From Mrakia gelida (lineage: Eukaryota > Basidiomycota > Tremellomycetes > Cystofilobasidiales > Mrakiaceae), in assembly GCA_024345305.1 (NCBI GenBank), contig BRON01000015.1:558001-622000 (forward strand): DNA of 64,000 nucleotides, given 5' to 3'. The notes under the pieces were generated by a model that was given only the letters and a program-made list of their open reading frames with translations, did not search any database and was not told where the DNA came from. Shown here piece by piece: positions 10,575-20,569 of this stretch (the first letter of the stretch is position 1; each line of letters starts with the position of its first letter). Made by a program: the position numbers and the translations under genes.

Positions 10575-12207
10575 CTACTTCGCCAACTGAGACGCCAACC
10601 AGTCGAAACCCTCTGTAAGACCCTGTCCCGTTGTTGCCGATGTTGGTACGATCTGCCAGTTCCCTGAGAGTTCGTGAAAGAGAGGAGAAGGGTCAGCGTC
10701 GAGAATCGAGACGAGGGAGATGGTCGTTCGCGACCCTCGCCTCTGCAGGACGAAACAAACGCAAAAAGGGCACGCTCCCACCAGGTGATGGCGAAGGTCT
10801 GATGGAAGGGGACTCACGATCCTTCAAGTTCGTCAAACCTGCAAAAGAAGAGCCGAAACGAGAACGAAGACGAGACGAGAGCAAGACGCGTCAACCGAAA
10901 CCGTCCGAAGGCGTGAATAGCTCGAGATCGGGTACTCACCCAGCGTTTCGGACACCGAAGCAGCTGTGAGGCAGTTGGGAACGTCTTCTGTAGACACAAA
11001 GAACGAAGTTGTGTCAGTGGGGGGTCGTCGACGGTGGGAAGAGCTCGCGAGACGAGGTGAAGGAGATGGACGAACGCTTGTTGGCAAGAACCCTACGCGA
11101 TGAGAACGAGAAGGCGATGTCAGCTTGGCGAGAGAGAGATGAGTAAAGATGTTTAAAGATGTTCCATTTACAGCAGTAAAGCATCGGCGAGTCCCTGAGG
11201 TAGTCGAGAAAAGGAAGGAGAGGTCGGTGAGCTTCGTGCTCTGAGCTCGCGCGAGCCGATCTCGAGCCCATCACCTCGCTTCCGCAACCCATCAAACCCA
11301 AGATATCCCTCCTCTCCATAGCGAGATCAATAGCTGAGAAAGATGAACGCACCTCAGCTGCCACCAACTTCCCCAGCTCCTCCCTCACTAGTCCCAGCCT
11401 CGCCCGATCCGTCGAGTCGACGACCAAGATCACAGCCTTCGTTCTGGTGTAGTACTGGTTCCAAGACTGACGCAGAGCGGTCTGACCTCCGATGTCCCAG
11501 AGGTTGAAGGTGAGGTCTGAGAAACGAGACAAGAAGAGCGGCGGAGAGGGGAAGGGAAGAGATCATGAGCTCGGGCTCGGAGGGAAGGAGAGCGAGACGA
11601 GCTCACTCTTGTACGTGTAGGTTTCTTGATTCGATCCGACTGTGATGGGACGGGAAGATAAGATTCAGCTTGACGTGGTACGATGAAGAGAGAGCTGGAA
11701 CTGACCTGTGGGTGCAGTGGCGACGACTTCTCCCATCTGAGACGGAAAGCGCAAGGGGAAGGTGGTCGAGGTGAGCTGGTTCGCTCATCTTCTTCGACTG
11801 AACACTATAACGATTCGAGTTGAGACTCACTGTAACTTTGTAGAGGATGGATGTCTTTCCGGCGGCGTCGAGTCTGGGTTGAATTTAGAGGCAAGGGGAG
11901 GTGTGAGCCCTCAAGGGAGGAGGAGCGTGGAGAGGCAACGAGAGCAAGCGACGATGGAAGCTGGACCAACCCTAATATGAGAACTTTGATCTCCTGGTAT
12001 ATCAAAGACATATCATAGTCAGGGAGGACGTCTTGGAGAGTTCAAGGTGAAGAGTTGGATGGATGAAGTCAAGGAGAGGAGGAAGGAAGACCGAGCTCAC
12101 CTCTCCCTTCCACAGATTCGACCACAGTTTGCTGAAGGAGACTGCAACAACAAAGAGAGTCAGCTGCAGCTTTCACCTAGTCGCAAGTTGACCTACTCAC
12201 CTCCCAT
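10575..12207 (-). CDS. ARF-like small GTPase, ARL5 type
   Basis: Predicted Golgi/trans-Golgi Arf-family GTPase. The start at 12207 gives MG, and splicing at 12140 gives MGVSFSKLWSNLWKGE, an Arf-like N-terminus with Gly2 available for myristoylation. Next come EIKVLILGL and the P-loop region, MGEVVATAPTVGSNQETYTY (switch I, with TVG), then LTFNLWDIGGQTALRQSWNQ (switch II, WDIGGQ) and YYTRTKAVILVVDSTDRARL. The guanine-base motif ANKQD is built from a 17-nt exon (11076-11092) joined to DVPNCLTAASVSETLG. The C-terminus is QIVPTSATTGQGLTEGF ending LASQLAK. Sequence and the IGGQ form fit ARL5 better than ARF1 or ARL1. ARL5 recruits GARP/tethers at the trans-Golgi in other eukaryotes. It is split into about ten short exons over 1.6 kb. 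Confidence 0.88.
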
Positions 12208-12376
12208 GTTTTGTAATTCGAGTAGCTGATCGTTGAGGGAGGAGGGAAGGAGGGAGCGTCGTCGAGCTCACCTCACCCGACTGCGTCTCGTCTCGGAAAG
12301 TCGAAGACCTTCGAGCTGGCCTCCCTTCCTTCTCCCTAACTCTCTTCCTCCCTCCCTCCTCCCTTTTCCCCTCACC
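12208..12376. promoter_or_regulatory. 169-bp bidirectional promoter, ARL5-like / DRS1
   Basis: Only 169 bp separate the two divergent start codons, so promoters and both 5' leaders overlap or are extremely short. The DRS1 side is the usual C/T-rich leader (about 12320-12376). Confidence 0.7.
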
Positions 12377-15300
12377 ATGTCGGACCTCATCATGACCATG
12401 GACTCGGACGACGAGGATGTCCAGGTTCAACAAACTCCCGTCGCCTCCTCGTCCTCGAAGCCTGCGACGACGAAGAAGCAAAAGTCGAAGGCGGCTCCTC
12501 CTCCTCCTGAAGCTGAGAAGGACGACCTCGACCCTGAGTTCTCCTTCGACGTAGGAGGGTTCGCAAACGGAGGAGAGACAGACTGGGGTAAGGATCTCGT
12601 AGAGGATATCCAGGAGGGAAAAGATGTGAGTTGGCTCTCTCAACTGAGGCGAAGGAAGGGACGTCCAAAGAAACTCGAGCTCAACAAAAAGCTGACCCCC
12701 TCTGCCTTCCTTCTTTCGCTCGCTCTTCTTCTTATCCAGGGAGGATTCTCGGTCGACGACATCATTGCTCGTAGAAGGTCCGTTCTCGTCAAGAACAAGG
12801 TCCTCAAGCCCAACAAGGGTGCCGGAAAGAGGAAGAGGAACCCGGACGACGACGAGTCTTCAGGCTCTTCTTGGGAGGATTCGGACGCTTCCGACGCTGG
12901 AGCTTCAGGGAACGAGGAGGCTTGGGGAGGAATCGAGGGTGGAGAGCAGGACGACGATGAGAGCAGTGAGGAAGAGGGTGAGTGATTCTAGTTTCTCTGG
13001 TCTCGAAGAAAGAGCGAGCTCGACCTCTTCGCGCGAGCTGACTTTATCTTCGCTTCTCCCCTGATCGTGTAGACGGCTTCGGAATGGGAGTCACCGTGGA
13101 GGACGACGCCGAAGCAGGAGACGACCCCATGTCCTCAGCAGACGAAGCAGCCGACCCTCTCTCTGGCGACGACGACGACGAAGATGCCCTCGCCTCGGAC
13201 GACGACGACAACGTCTCAGTCGCCTCTTCCTCCTCCTCCGTCCACGAAACCCAAGCCCAACTCGATCGAAAAGCCGCCTTCTTCTCCTCGGAAGCTTCCC
13301 TCCTCCCTCCTCCCTCGGCTTCCGCTCCTCCAGCCTCCTTCGCCTCCATGAACCTCTCCCGACCCATCCTTCGAAACATTACCGCCCTCAACTTCACCAC
13401 CCCTACCCCCATTCAAGCTCGAACCATCCCTCTCGCTCTCCTCGGACGAGATATCCTCGGATCGGCCGTGACGGGATCAGGAAAGACGGCGGCGTTCATG
13501 ATTCCTGTGCTGGAGAGGATGTTGTATCGAGAGAAGGGCAAGGGAGGGAAAGGGTCCGCGTCGAGGGTGTTGGTTCTCTGTCCCACGCGAGAGTTGGCGG
13601 TCCAGTGTGAGGCGGTTGGAAAGGCTTTGGCTGCTGGTATGGATGTGAGGTTCGCCTTGCTTGTTGGTGAGTCTACTCTCGCTTCTGCCTTGGTTCGCTC
13701 GCGTTCGTTCTCGAGAGCCGAAGCTGACCCTCTCCTCGACGCGTCTCCTCAGGTGGTCTCTCCCTCTCCGCCCAATCCACTCTCCTCCGAACCCTCCCCG
13801 ACATCCTCATCGCCACTCCCGGACGTCTCATCGATCACATCCGAAACTCCCCTTCCTTCACCCTCGACGCTCTCGACATCCTCATCGTCGACGAAGCCGA
13901 CCGAATGCTCGAAGCCGGATTCTCAGACGAACTCAACGAGATCATCTCCTCCTGTCCTCGATCTCGTCAAACCATGCTCTTCTCGGCCACCATGACGGAT
14001 TCGGTCGACGAGCTCGTTCGACTCAGTCTCAACAAACCCGTTCGACTGTTCGTGGACTCGACGAGGAAGACGGCCAAGAACCTCGTGCAGGAGTTTGTGA
14101 GGGTTAGGGAGAAAGGACAGGATGGTCAGGAGGAGGCGAACGGTGGGGGGACTAGGGCTGCGATCTTGCTGGCGCTGTGCAAGAGGACGGTGAAGGACAA
14201 GTGCATCGTCTTCTTCCGATCCAAGGCGTTGGCTCATCAGATGAGGGTCATGTTCGGACTGTGTGGGTTGAAGGCCGGGGAGTTGCATGGTAACTTGACT
14301 CAGGAGCAGGTGAGTCTCCTTTCTCTGTCTTGAACGTGACTGAAGAAGAGCGGGTTCGAGGACTCGAGCGGGAGACGCGACGCGACTGACTACCTCTACT
14401 CGTTCTTTCCTCTCCTCCAGCGTCTGCAAGCTCTCCAAGACTTCAAGGACGGAAAGGTTCAGTACCTCCTCGCTACCGATCTCGCTTCTCGTGGACTGGA
14501 TATCAAGGGAGTCGAGACCGTCATCAACTACGACATGCCTGGCCAACTCGCCGCCTACGTTCATCGAGTCGGTCGAACTGCTCGAGCTGGAAGGAAGGGA
14601 CGGTGCGTTCTCCCTCTCGACTCCCTTCTCTTCCTCGAAAGTCTTGTCTCCTTACTCACTCAAATCTCCGCTCCGCTTCCACTTCCTCCAGATCCATCAC
14701 CCTCGTCGGAGAAGCCGATCGAAAGATGCTCAAAGCCGCCGTCAAGAGTTCGCCTCAGGACAACGTCCGTCATCGAGTCGTCCCTCCCGAGGCCGTCGCC
14801 AAGATGGCTGAGGATCTCGCTAACCTCAAGCAGGAGGTCCAGGAGGTTCTGAGAGAGGAGAAGGAGGAGAAGGCTGTTCGTCCCGACCCAAACACTCCTT
14901 CGTTTCGTGCCTTCGTTGAAAACGCGTCGAGCTGACCTTCCCCTTCGTTCGTCCCTTTGAAACAGCTTCGAACTGCCGACATGGAGATCAGGAAGGGAGA
15001 GAACTTGATCGAGCATCGAGATGAGATCATGTCGAGGCCTGCTAGGACTTGGTTCCAGACCGAGAAGGAGAAGAAGGCTTCTCAGGGTGAGTGCATCGTT
15101 CTTTTCGCGTTCTTCGTCCGAATCCCCTTCCTCGAGCTCTCTCGCTGACTTTTGGGTCTCGTATGTTTCAACCCGAACAGACGCGAGTAAGGGAGCCTAC
15201 GTCTCTGGATTCGACGCTGCCGCTGCCGCTCTCAAGGGCAAGGGGAAATCGGAACTCGAGGAGAAGAAGGTCAGTCCTCGGCCCTCATCTTTCCCTTCCC

Positions 15301-15932
15301 CCTTCCACGATCCCTTCTCGTCCACCCTTCGTCCTCGGCTCCCCCAACTGACTCTCGCCCTCTCCGCCTCTCTCCTCGCTTCCCTCTCCTTTGCTTCGTT
15401 CGACCCTCAGCCCAAACGAGACAAGTACGACGGACTCTCTCGACGACTCAAACGACGAAAGATGGCTGCTGAGGAGGACGCCGAGGTCGGAGACACCAAA
15501 TCCATCTCTGCTTCCATTCGATCGGCCAAGAAGTCGTCCCGACCTACCAAGATCACCGAGGCGGAGGCCAAACCTGCTGGGAAGGCGAGCAGGAAGGGTG
15601 GGAAGCCTGTCGGGGACAAGCCGAAGAAGATTAAGATCGGGAAGGGAGCGTTCGATACTGAGGTGAGTCCTGCGTTTCGTTTCGTTGAACACGTCTTGAG
15701 GAGAGTGCGAGAGGGAGGAAGACGAGATCGCTGACGTTTTGGTTCTGGTTTTGCTTTCGCGTTCGCTTCTTCGTTCGTTCAGTTCGGAAAGAAGGGCGAG
15801 GCTGCTCGAGGAGAGGGAGCTCGAGCTGGAAGGAAGGATGGAGTTGGGATGGGTGGGAAGGGCAAGTCGAAGACTGCTCCCAAGGGTGGAGCTAAGGGTG
15901 GGAAGCCTAAGGGGAAGGGAGGGAAGAGATAA
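12377..15932 (+). CDS. DRS1: DEAD-box ATP-dependent RNA helicase Drs1/DDX27
   Basis: Nucleolar RNA helicase for 60S ribosome assembly. The start at 12377 gives [19 protein letters not shown] and a long acidic, low-complexity N-terminus ([32 protein letters not shown]). The helicase core follows in order: Q motif [20 protein letters not shown], motif I AVTGSGKT, Ia [16 protein letters not shown], motif [10 protein letters not shown], motif III SATM. The C-terminal RecA domain has [31 protein letters not shown] (motif V) and [11 protein letters not shown] (motif VI). The tail is Lys/Gly-rich, ending [15 protein letters not shown] at 15932, with [16 protein letters not shown] and [14 protein letters not shown] before it, typical of Drs1 C-termini. 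About nine introns interrupt the gene; one (ending ~13752) contains GACGCGTC next to its acceptor. The family call is certain; Drs1/DDX27 rather than another nucleolar DEAD-box protein is supported by the flanking acidic and basic tails. Confidence 0.93.
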
Positions 15933-16411
15933 AGTAGCAGACTTCGCGCTTCGTTTCGTCTCACTTTCTTTCGCTCGCCTTTCTCTTTCTTCGCTCTCGC
16001 TGCATTTGCTTTTCTTCGCTTAGTCGCTTTTCTTTTGCATCTTCTCTGCTTTCTCCGCCTATAGGATTTTTCCCTGCATCATCTTTCGCTTGGGGAGGGC
16101 TGAAAGAAGAGGACGAGGAGAAAAGGCCCGACGCGAAGGTTTGAGGCCCTTCCTCGACCTGAGTTCTCGTTGTTGATCTATAGCAATGAGCTCACGTCCT
16201 GAGGTCTTCCTCAGGGTCGCTTCGGAGATCCAGGGGTATTGAGCAGGAAGAAGAAAGTCGAGAGTAACCTCTGAGATCGCACTTGACGACGAGACTCTTC
16301 GATTCGAGTCAGGAATCGACTCGACCTCCCCACCCTTCCCTCTCTTCGGCTCTGCAACGTTCCCCACCCTCCCATCTCGACCTCCACAACCCCCTCTTCT
16401 CTCCCATCGAG
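15933..16411. other. Intergenic: DRS1 3' flank and FRS2 promoter/leader
   Basis: Holds DRS1's 3'-UTR, which is T-rich (about 15950-16060), and the C-rich FRS2 leader (about 16320-16411). A minus-strand open frame (16059-16421) with fair codon use lacks a recognisable domain and overlaps the FRS2 leader, so I do not annotate it as a gene. Confidence 0.5.
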
Positions 16412-18947
16412 ATGACCACACCCACCACCTCCCCCGAAACTGTTCAGCTCGCCGTTCTCGCTGCTCTTTATGCCTCGGCAGGAGGAGTTATCGAGGACTC
16501 TCGGACTTTGGTCGTCGACGGACGAAAGATGGACGGTGCTCCTGAGCAGATCCTCGTAAAGGCTGCTGTTGACTCTCTGTCTCGTAGAGAGGTACGTATC
16601 TTCTTATCCCATCTCGAAGACTCTCGAAGAGGGAATAGGGAGAGCGAGCTGAGGAGGAAGGGAGGAAGGAGGTTGAGAAGACGAACAAAGCTCACTCTCT
16701 CTCTTTTCTCGTTTGGTTTCTCTAGATGGTTTCCTACACCCAAAAGGATACGATGGTCAACTTCCTCACTCCCGAGGGACTCACTACGCTTCAGACTGGA
16801 TCCCAGGAGGCTCAGTTCTGGAAGGCTTTGAACTTGGTTGGAGAGGGAGAGGGAAAGACGCTCAAGCAGGTTCAGGTGAGCTCCTCCTTCCTTCCTTTCT
16901 TCCCTCTTCTCGCTCGCCTCCAGCTCGTCTAGGCTGGATCTCAAGCTCATTTTCTTTGTCTCATCTGCTCGTTTGATACTAGGACGTTATCGGAGAGGCA
17001 GCTGCCAAGGCTGGTCAGCCCACAGCGATGAAGAAGAAGTGGTTGACCAGGGAAGGAGCGACTTTCTTCAAGGCCGTGAGTGTCGAGCTCTTTCCCTTGC
17101 CTCCCTAGGTCGAGAGGTCAAAGCTGATCAACACAATGGCTTCTTGTTGCGATGGACAGGTCGCATCGATCGAGGATACCACTCAGTCGGACGTGCAGGA
17201 GGTTGAGTCGACGGGAACGCACACGGGAGGAGACAAGCTGCTTTACGACCTCAGGAAGCGAAAGCTCATCTCGCAGAAGTCAGTCCTACATCTCCATCTC
17301 GACTCGTTAAACCTCGGCTGACCTCTCTCTGTTGGGCTACCAGGAAATTCATCCACTTCACCGTCTCCAAGGGACCCAACTTCGCTACCACCATCACCAA
17401 GCTCGAGACCGATCTTACCTCCGAGATGATGACCAGGTTCGTCCTTCTTTGCTCCTGCGATGCCTTTCTTAGCGACTTCGCCGCTCACGTCGGAACTAGA
17501 GCTGACGCGCATCTTCTCTCAATCTTGCAGTGGAGCTTGGAAGAACGCTTCCTTCAAGAAGTACAACTTCGCGGCCGCTGGAGTTCCCACCGACGGAGGA
17601 TCCCTTCACCCTCTGCTGAAGGTCCGAGAGGAGTTCCGAAACATTTTCTTCGAGATGGGGTGAGTCAACCTCTCTTGTTACGCGTTGAGGTCGCCAGAGT
17701 CTCGTCGCGACGTGCTGACTTCGTTCTTTCGTCGACGCGTCCAGATTCACCGAGATGCCCACCAACAAGTTCGTCGAGTCTGCGTTCTGGAATTTCGACG
17801 CCATGTTCGTGCCTCAGCAGCACCCCGCTCGAGAGATGCAGGATACCTTCTACATCAAGGGTTCGTTCCTTTTTCTTTCTCTTCGTCTTCGACCTTCTCT
17901 CGCGACGAAGCTCACCTTCCCTCCTTCGTTCGTTCCTCAGAGCCATCGACTGCCGGAGCTCCTCCCCAGGACTACTACGACCGAGTTTCTACCATCCACG
18001 AGTCTGGAGGACATGGATCGATAGGATACCGAGCTCCCTTCTCCCTCGCCGAATCTCAACGTCTCCTTCTCCGAACCCACACCACCGCCGTCTCGACTCA
18101 GATGCTCTACAACCTCGCGAACCAGCCCGGAGGATTCAAGCCCGCCAAGATGTTCAGTATCGATCGAGTCTTCAGGAACGAGGCTACCGATGCTACCCAT
18201 CTCGCCGAGTTCCATCAGGTCGAGGGAGTTGTTGCGGACGTTGGAATCACGCTCGCGGATCTGATCGGTCAGTCCCCTCCCTCGTCTGCTTCGTCCTCGA
18301 CGCCTCGCTGACTTGCAACCTTTTCCTCTCGCTACACAGGATTCATGAAGGAGTTCTTCGCCAAGATGGGTATCGAGAACCTGAGGTTCAAGCCTGCTTA
18401 CAACGTGAGTCGAATCGTTCTCGAATCGGGCCCAGTCGCGTCCCTTATCTCTCTTCGCTGACGAATTCGTCTCCTCTCTCTTAACCTTCAGCCCTACACT
18501 GAGGTTTGTCCACCCTCCCTCTTCGTCGTCTCGTCTCAGCTCCGTTCCTAACACCTCCTCGCTCCCTCTCTTCCTCCTCCTTCAGCCCTCGCTCGAGATC
18601 TTCCAGTACCACGCCGAGCTCGACAAGACCATCGAGATCGGAAACTCTGGGATGTTCCGTCCGGAAATGCTCGAGCCTATGGGTATCCCTTCCAACGTTC
18701 GAGTCCTCGGTTGGGGTCTGTCGCTGGAGAGACCTACCATGGTGAAGTGAGTCCTTTCCTCTCTTTCCTCGCTTCCGCTCTTCGTCGTCGCGTCGTCTCC
18801 CCTGGCTGACCTCCCTTCGCTCGTTCTTCGGTTGCTCGTGTGCTCAGGTACAAGATCAAGGATATCCGAACGCTCGTTGGACACAAGGTGGATATCGAGG
18901 GTGTCAGGAAGGCGGCTGGAGTCAGGCTCGACAAGCCTGTCATGTAG
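16412..18947 (+). CDS. FRS2: Phenylalanyl-tRNA synthetase alpha subunit (cytosolic)
   Basis: Charges tRNA-Phe as part of the alpha2-beta2 enzyme. The start at 16412 gives [21 protein letters not shown]-terminal winged-helix-type modules follow ([35 protein letters not shown]), then [20 protein letters not shown], which opens the catalytic core. The class II motifs are [20 protein letters not shown] (motif 1 region), [20 protein letters not shown] (motif 2) and [16 protein letters not shown] with [13 protein letters not shown] (motif 3). The end at 18947 is GVRLDKPVM. The gene has about twelve exons. One is only 12 nt (18492-18503) and encodes PYTE in the conserved [15 protein letters not shown] region, which shows the splice model is right. 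No transit peptide is seen, consistent with the cytosolic enzyme. Confidence 0.96.
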
Positions 18948-19154
18948 AGCGGGGAGAAGTGGAGATATAGACTTGCTACGAGGGGATGGACGGGACTATG
19001 ATCATGGTTTTCTTAGTTGGCTCTGCAGGGGTTCGAGGAACGGGAGTGAGAAAGAGCTGAGCCGCGGGTGAGAAACAGATATGCGGCGCGTCCCTCAAAG
19101 CTTGAAGACGCCCAAAGACACCAAGGCTGAGTGAGCTTCTTGCGTCGCTGGCTC

Positions 19155-19232
19155 TCCCTTCCGAATCATGACTGGATACGAGGTTCTAACGCCTGTCGGT
19201 TTCGGAGGCGAAACAAGAAAGTTCGGAAGGGA
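19155..19232. repeat. 11-bp perfect inverted repeat with nested hairpin
   Basis: TCCCTTCCGAA at 19155-19165 is exactly complementary to TTCGGAAGGGA at 19222-19232. Inside the loop a smaller CGCCT/AGGCG stem can form at about 19190-19210. It lies ~210 bp downstream of the FRS2 stop, so it could be a structured 3' element, part of a short RNA, or chance. Confidence 0.5.
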
Positions 19233-19239
19233 AGGTTTC

Positions 19240-19820
19240 AAAGACAGCGCGCGAGGAAACCCATTTCTCTCCCGTCCTGACTCGAACAATGGCCTTAACG
19301 AGGGCAAAAGGGAAACTGCTCGACAAGGGGATTGATCGGCGGCATGGAGGACCGGCCTGTGGCAAGCTCGGATGTCACCGTTGTTGAAAGTGAAGACCGT
19401 TGAGGCATCAACCCTCGACGAGGAACGTAAACAAAACTTGTACAAGACCTCTCTGCGCCATCCGTCGACGCTCGATACCGGTAAAATCAGCAAGAAGCCT
19501 TTTTCCGCGCTGTGGTTTCAGTAGACATCGCCCCTCAGAAAAGTCGAGTTCGTTCTCCGTTGAGTGGGTCAAACGTCGACGCGTTCCCTCGATCCCGTTC
19601 AAAGTCCACCCAAGCGGAACAGGAGCCAAAAGAACGTGGACATGTGCTCGACGAGGGGATTGATCGTGACCTGATTGAGTACCAGCCTCAAGTGCTGCCT
19701 AACTTTGTCGCACCCTACGGCCAAGCACAAAGACCGTTGGTTTATCGGACCTTCCTCGAACAAAAACTCGCCCTCTTTTCTTCTGACCGTAGAAGTACGT
19801 CGAAAGAAGAGAGGCAAGTT
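19240..19820. repeat. Diverged direct duplication, period about 328 bp
   Basis: A 22-bp segment beginning TGCTCGAC and ending GATTGATCG occurs at 19317-19338 and, with one mismatch, at 19645-19666. Around it several shorter matches keep the same order: GCAAAAG/CCAAAAG before it, and AGACCGTTG and CTCGA..AACAAAA after it. This suggests two old copies. No terminal repeats or protein domain identify the source. Confidence 0.45.
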
Positions 19821-20569
19821 TTCATCTCGTTGTGCAGGCGAAGGAGTAGGTAGAAGGCCTTAAAGAAAGTGAAGCGACCCAGTTCCGGTTCGACGCGGCG
19901 ATGAACAGAAGAATCACTCTTCTTTTGATCGATCCACAGGATATACCTCAGGATAGAGTCGCTCACATTCCTATCCTCAAAGACGAGATATCCTGTTCTC
20001 TCGCTCTGCTGACCTCACCTCCCCTTTTTCCTCCCGTTTCTGACTCGACTCGACGCGAATTTGATCGGCCGTCGACCGCTGCAGCCCTGGTTTCCTCTCC
20101 CTTCCCTCCTCCTTCCTCGCACAGCACCCATCCCCCGAGGTCAATGAACCTTATATCTCTCACCCCTGTTTTCCCGTCCTGGGAAGAGGGTTGGGAGTCG
20201 AACTCGCACAAAAACCGCGACGGGAAGCCAGGCGACGCGAGCGTCTGTTGTTGTTTGTTGTTGGGTTTCGCCGATATAGCTCCTCACCTGGCTCGCACCT
20301 CGCTTCGTCAGACTAGGTGTCGAAGGACTGTCAGTGCAGCGAGAGCTCGAGGGCAAACCGACTCAAACTCGCCGGGAGATCGACCCTGACGACGCGTCGA
20401 GAGTCTGATCGCAAAAAAAGTTGATTCTGAGACTTCGCTTTCGACGACGAACGAAAACCTTCCCCGCCCCGATCTCCCTCTTTGTCCTCACATTAATTTA
20501 CGATCGGACTGGTATCGAATGTGGAAGGTCAAGTGAAGAGAGCAATCTTTCGTGGAAACGTCGAAGAGG

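Larger units (their letters stand above)
18948..20569. other. Long spacer with diverged ~330-bp duplication and inverted repeat; no clear gene
   Basis: 1.6 kb after FRS2. No frame here has a recognised domain or good splice logic. Two segments, about 19240-19490 and 19570-19820, share short ordered matches and look like a decayed duplication. A perfect 11-bp inverted repeat sits at 19155-19165/19222-19232. A GACGCGTC lies at 20391-20398. The stretch could be a relic gene or element, a regulatory region, or a non-coding RNA locus. Confidence 0.5.

Noticed and set aside
16059..16421. Minus-strand frame upstream of FRS2 (LLPAQYPWISEATLRKTSG)
   Set aside because: Codon use is fair, but it has no domain, overlaps the FRS2 leader and lacks an ATG and splice support outside the overlap.
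20157..20200. Possible tRNA T-arm (GGGAGTCGAACTCGC on the plus strand)
   Set aside because: T-stem does not pair beyond 3 bp and no other arms fit.
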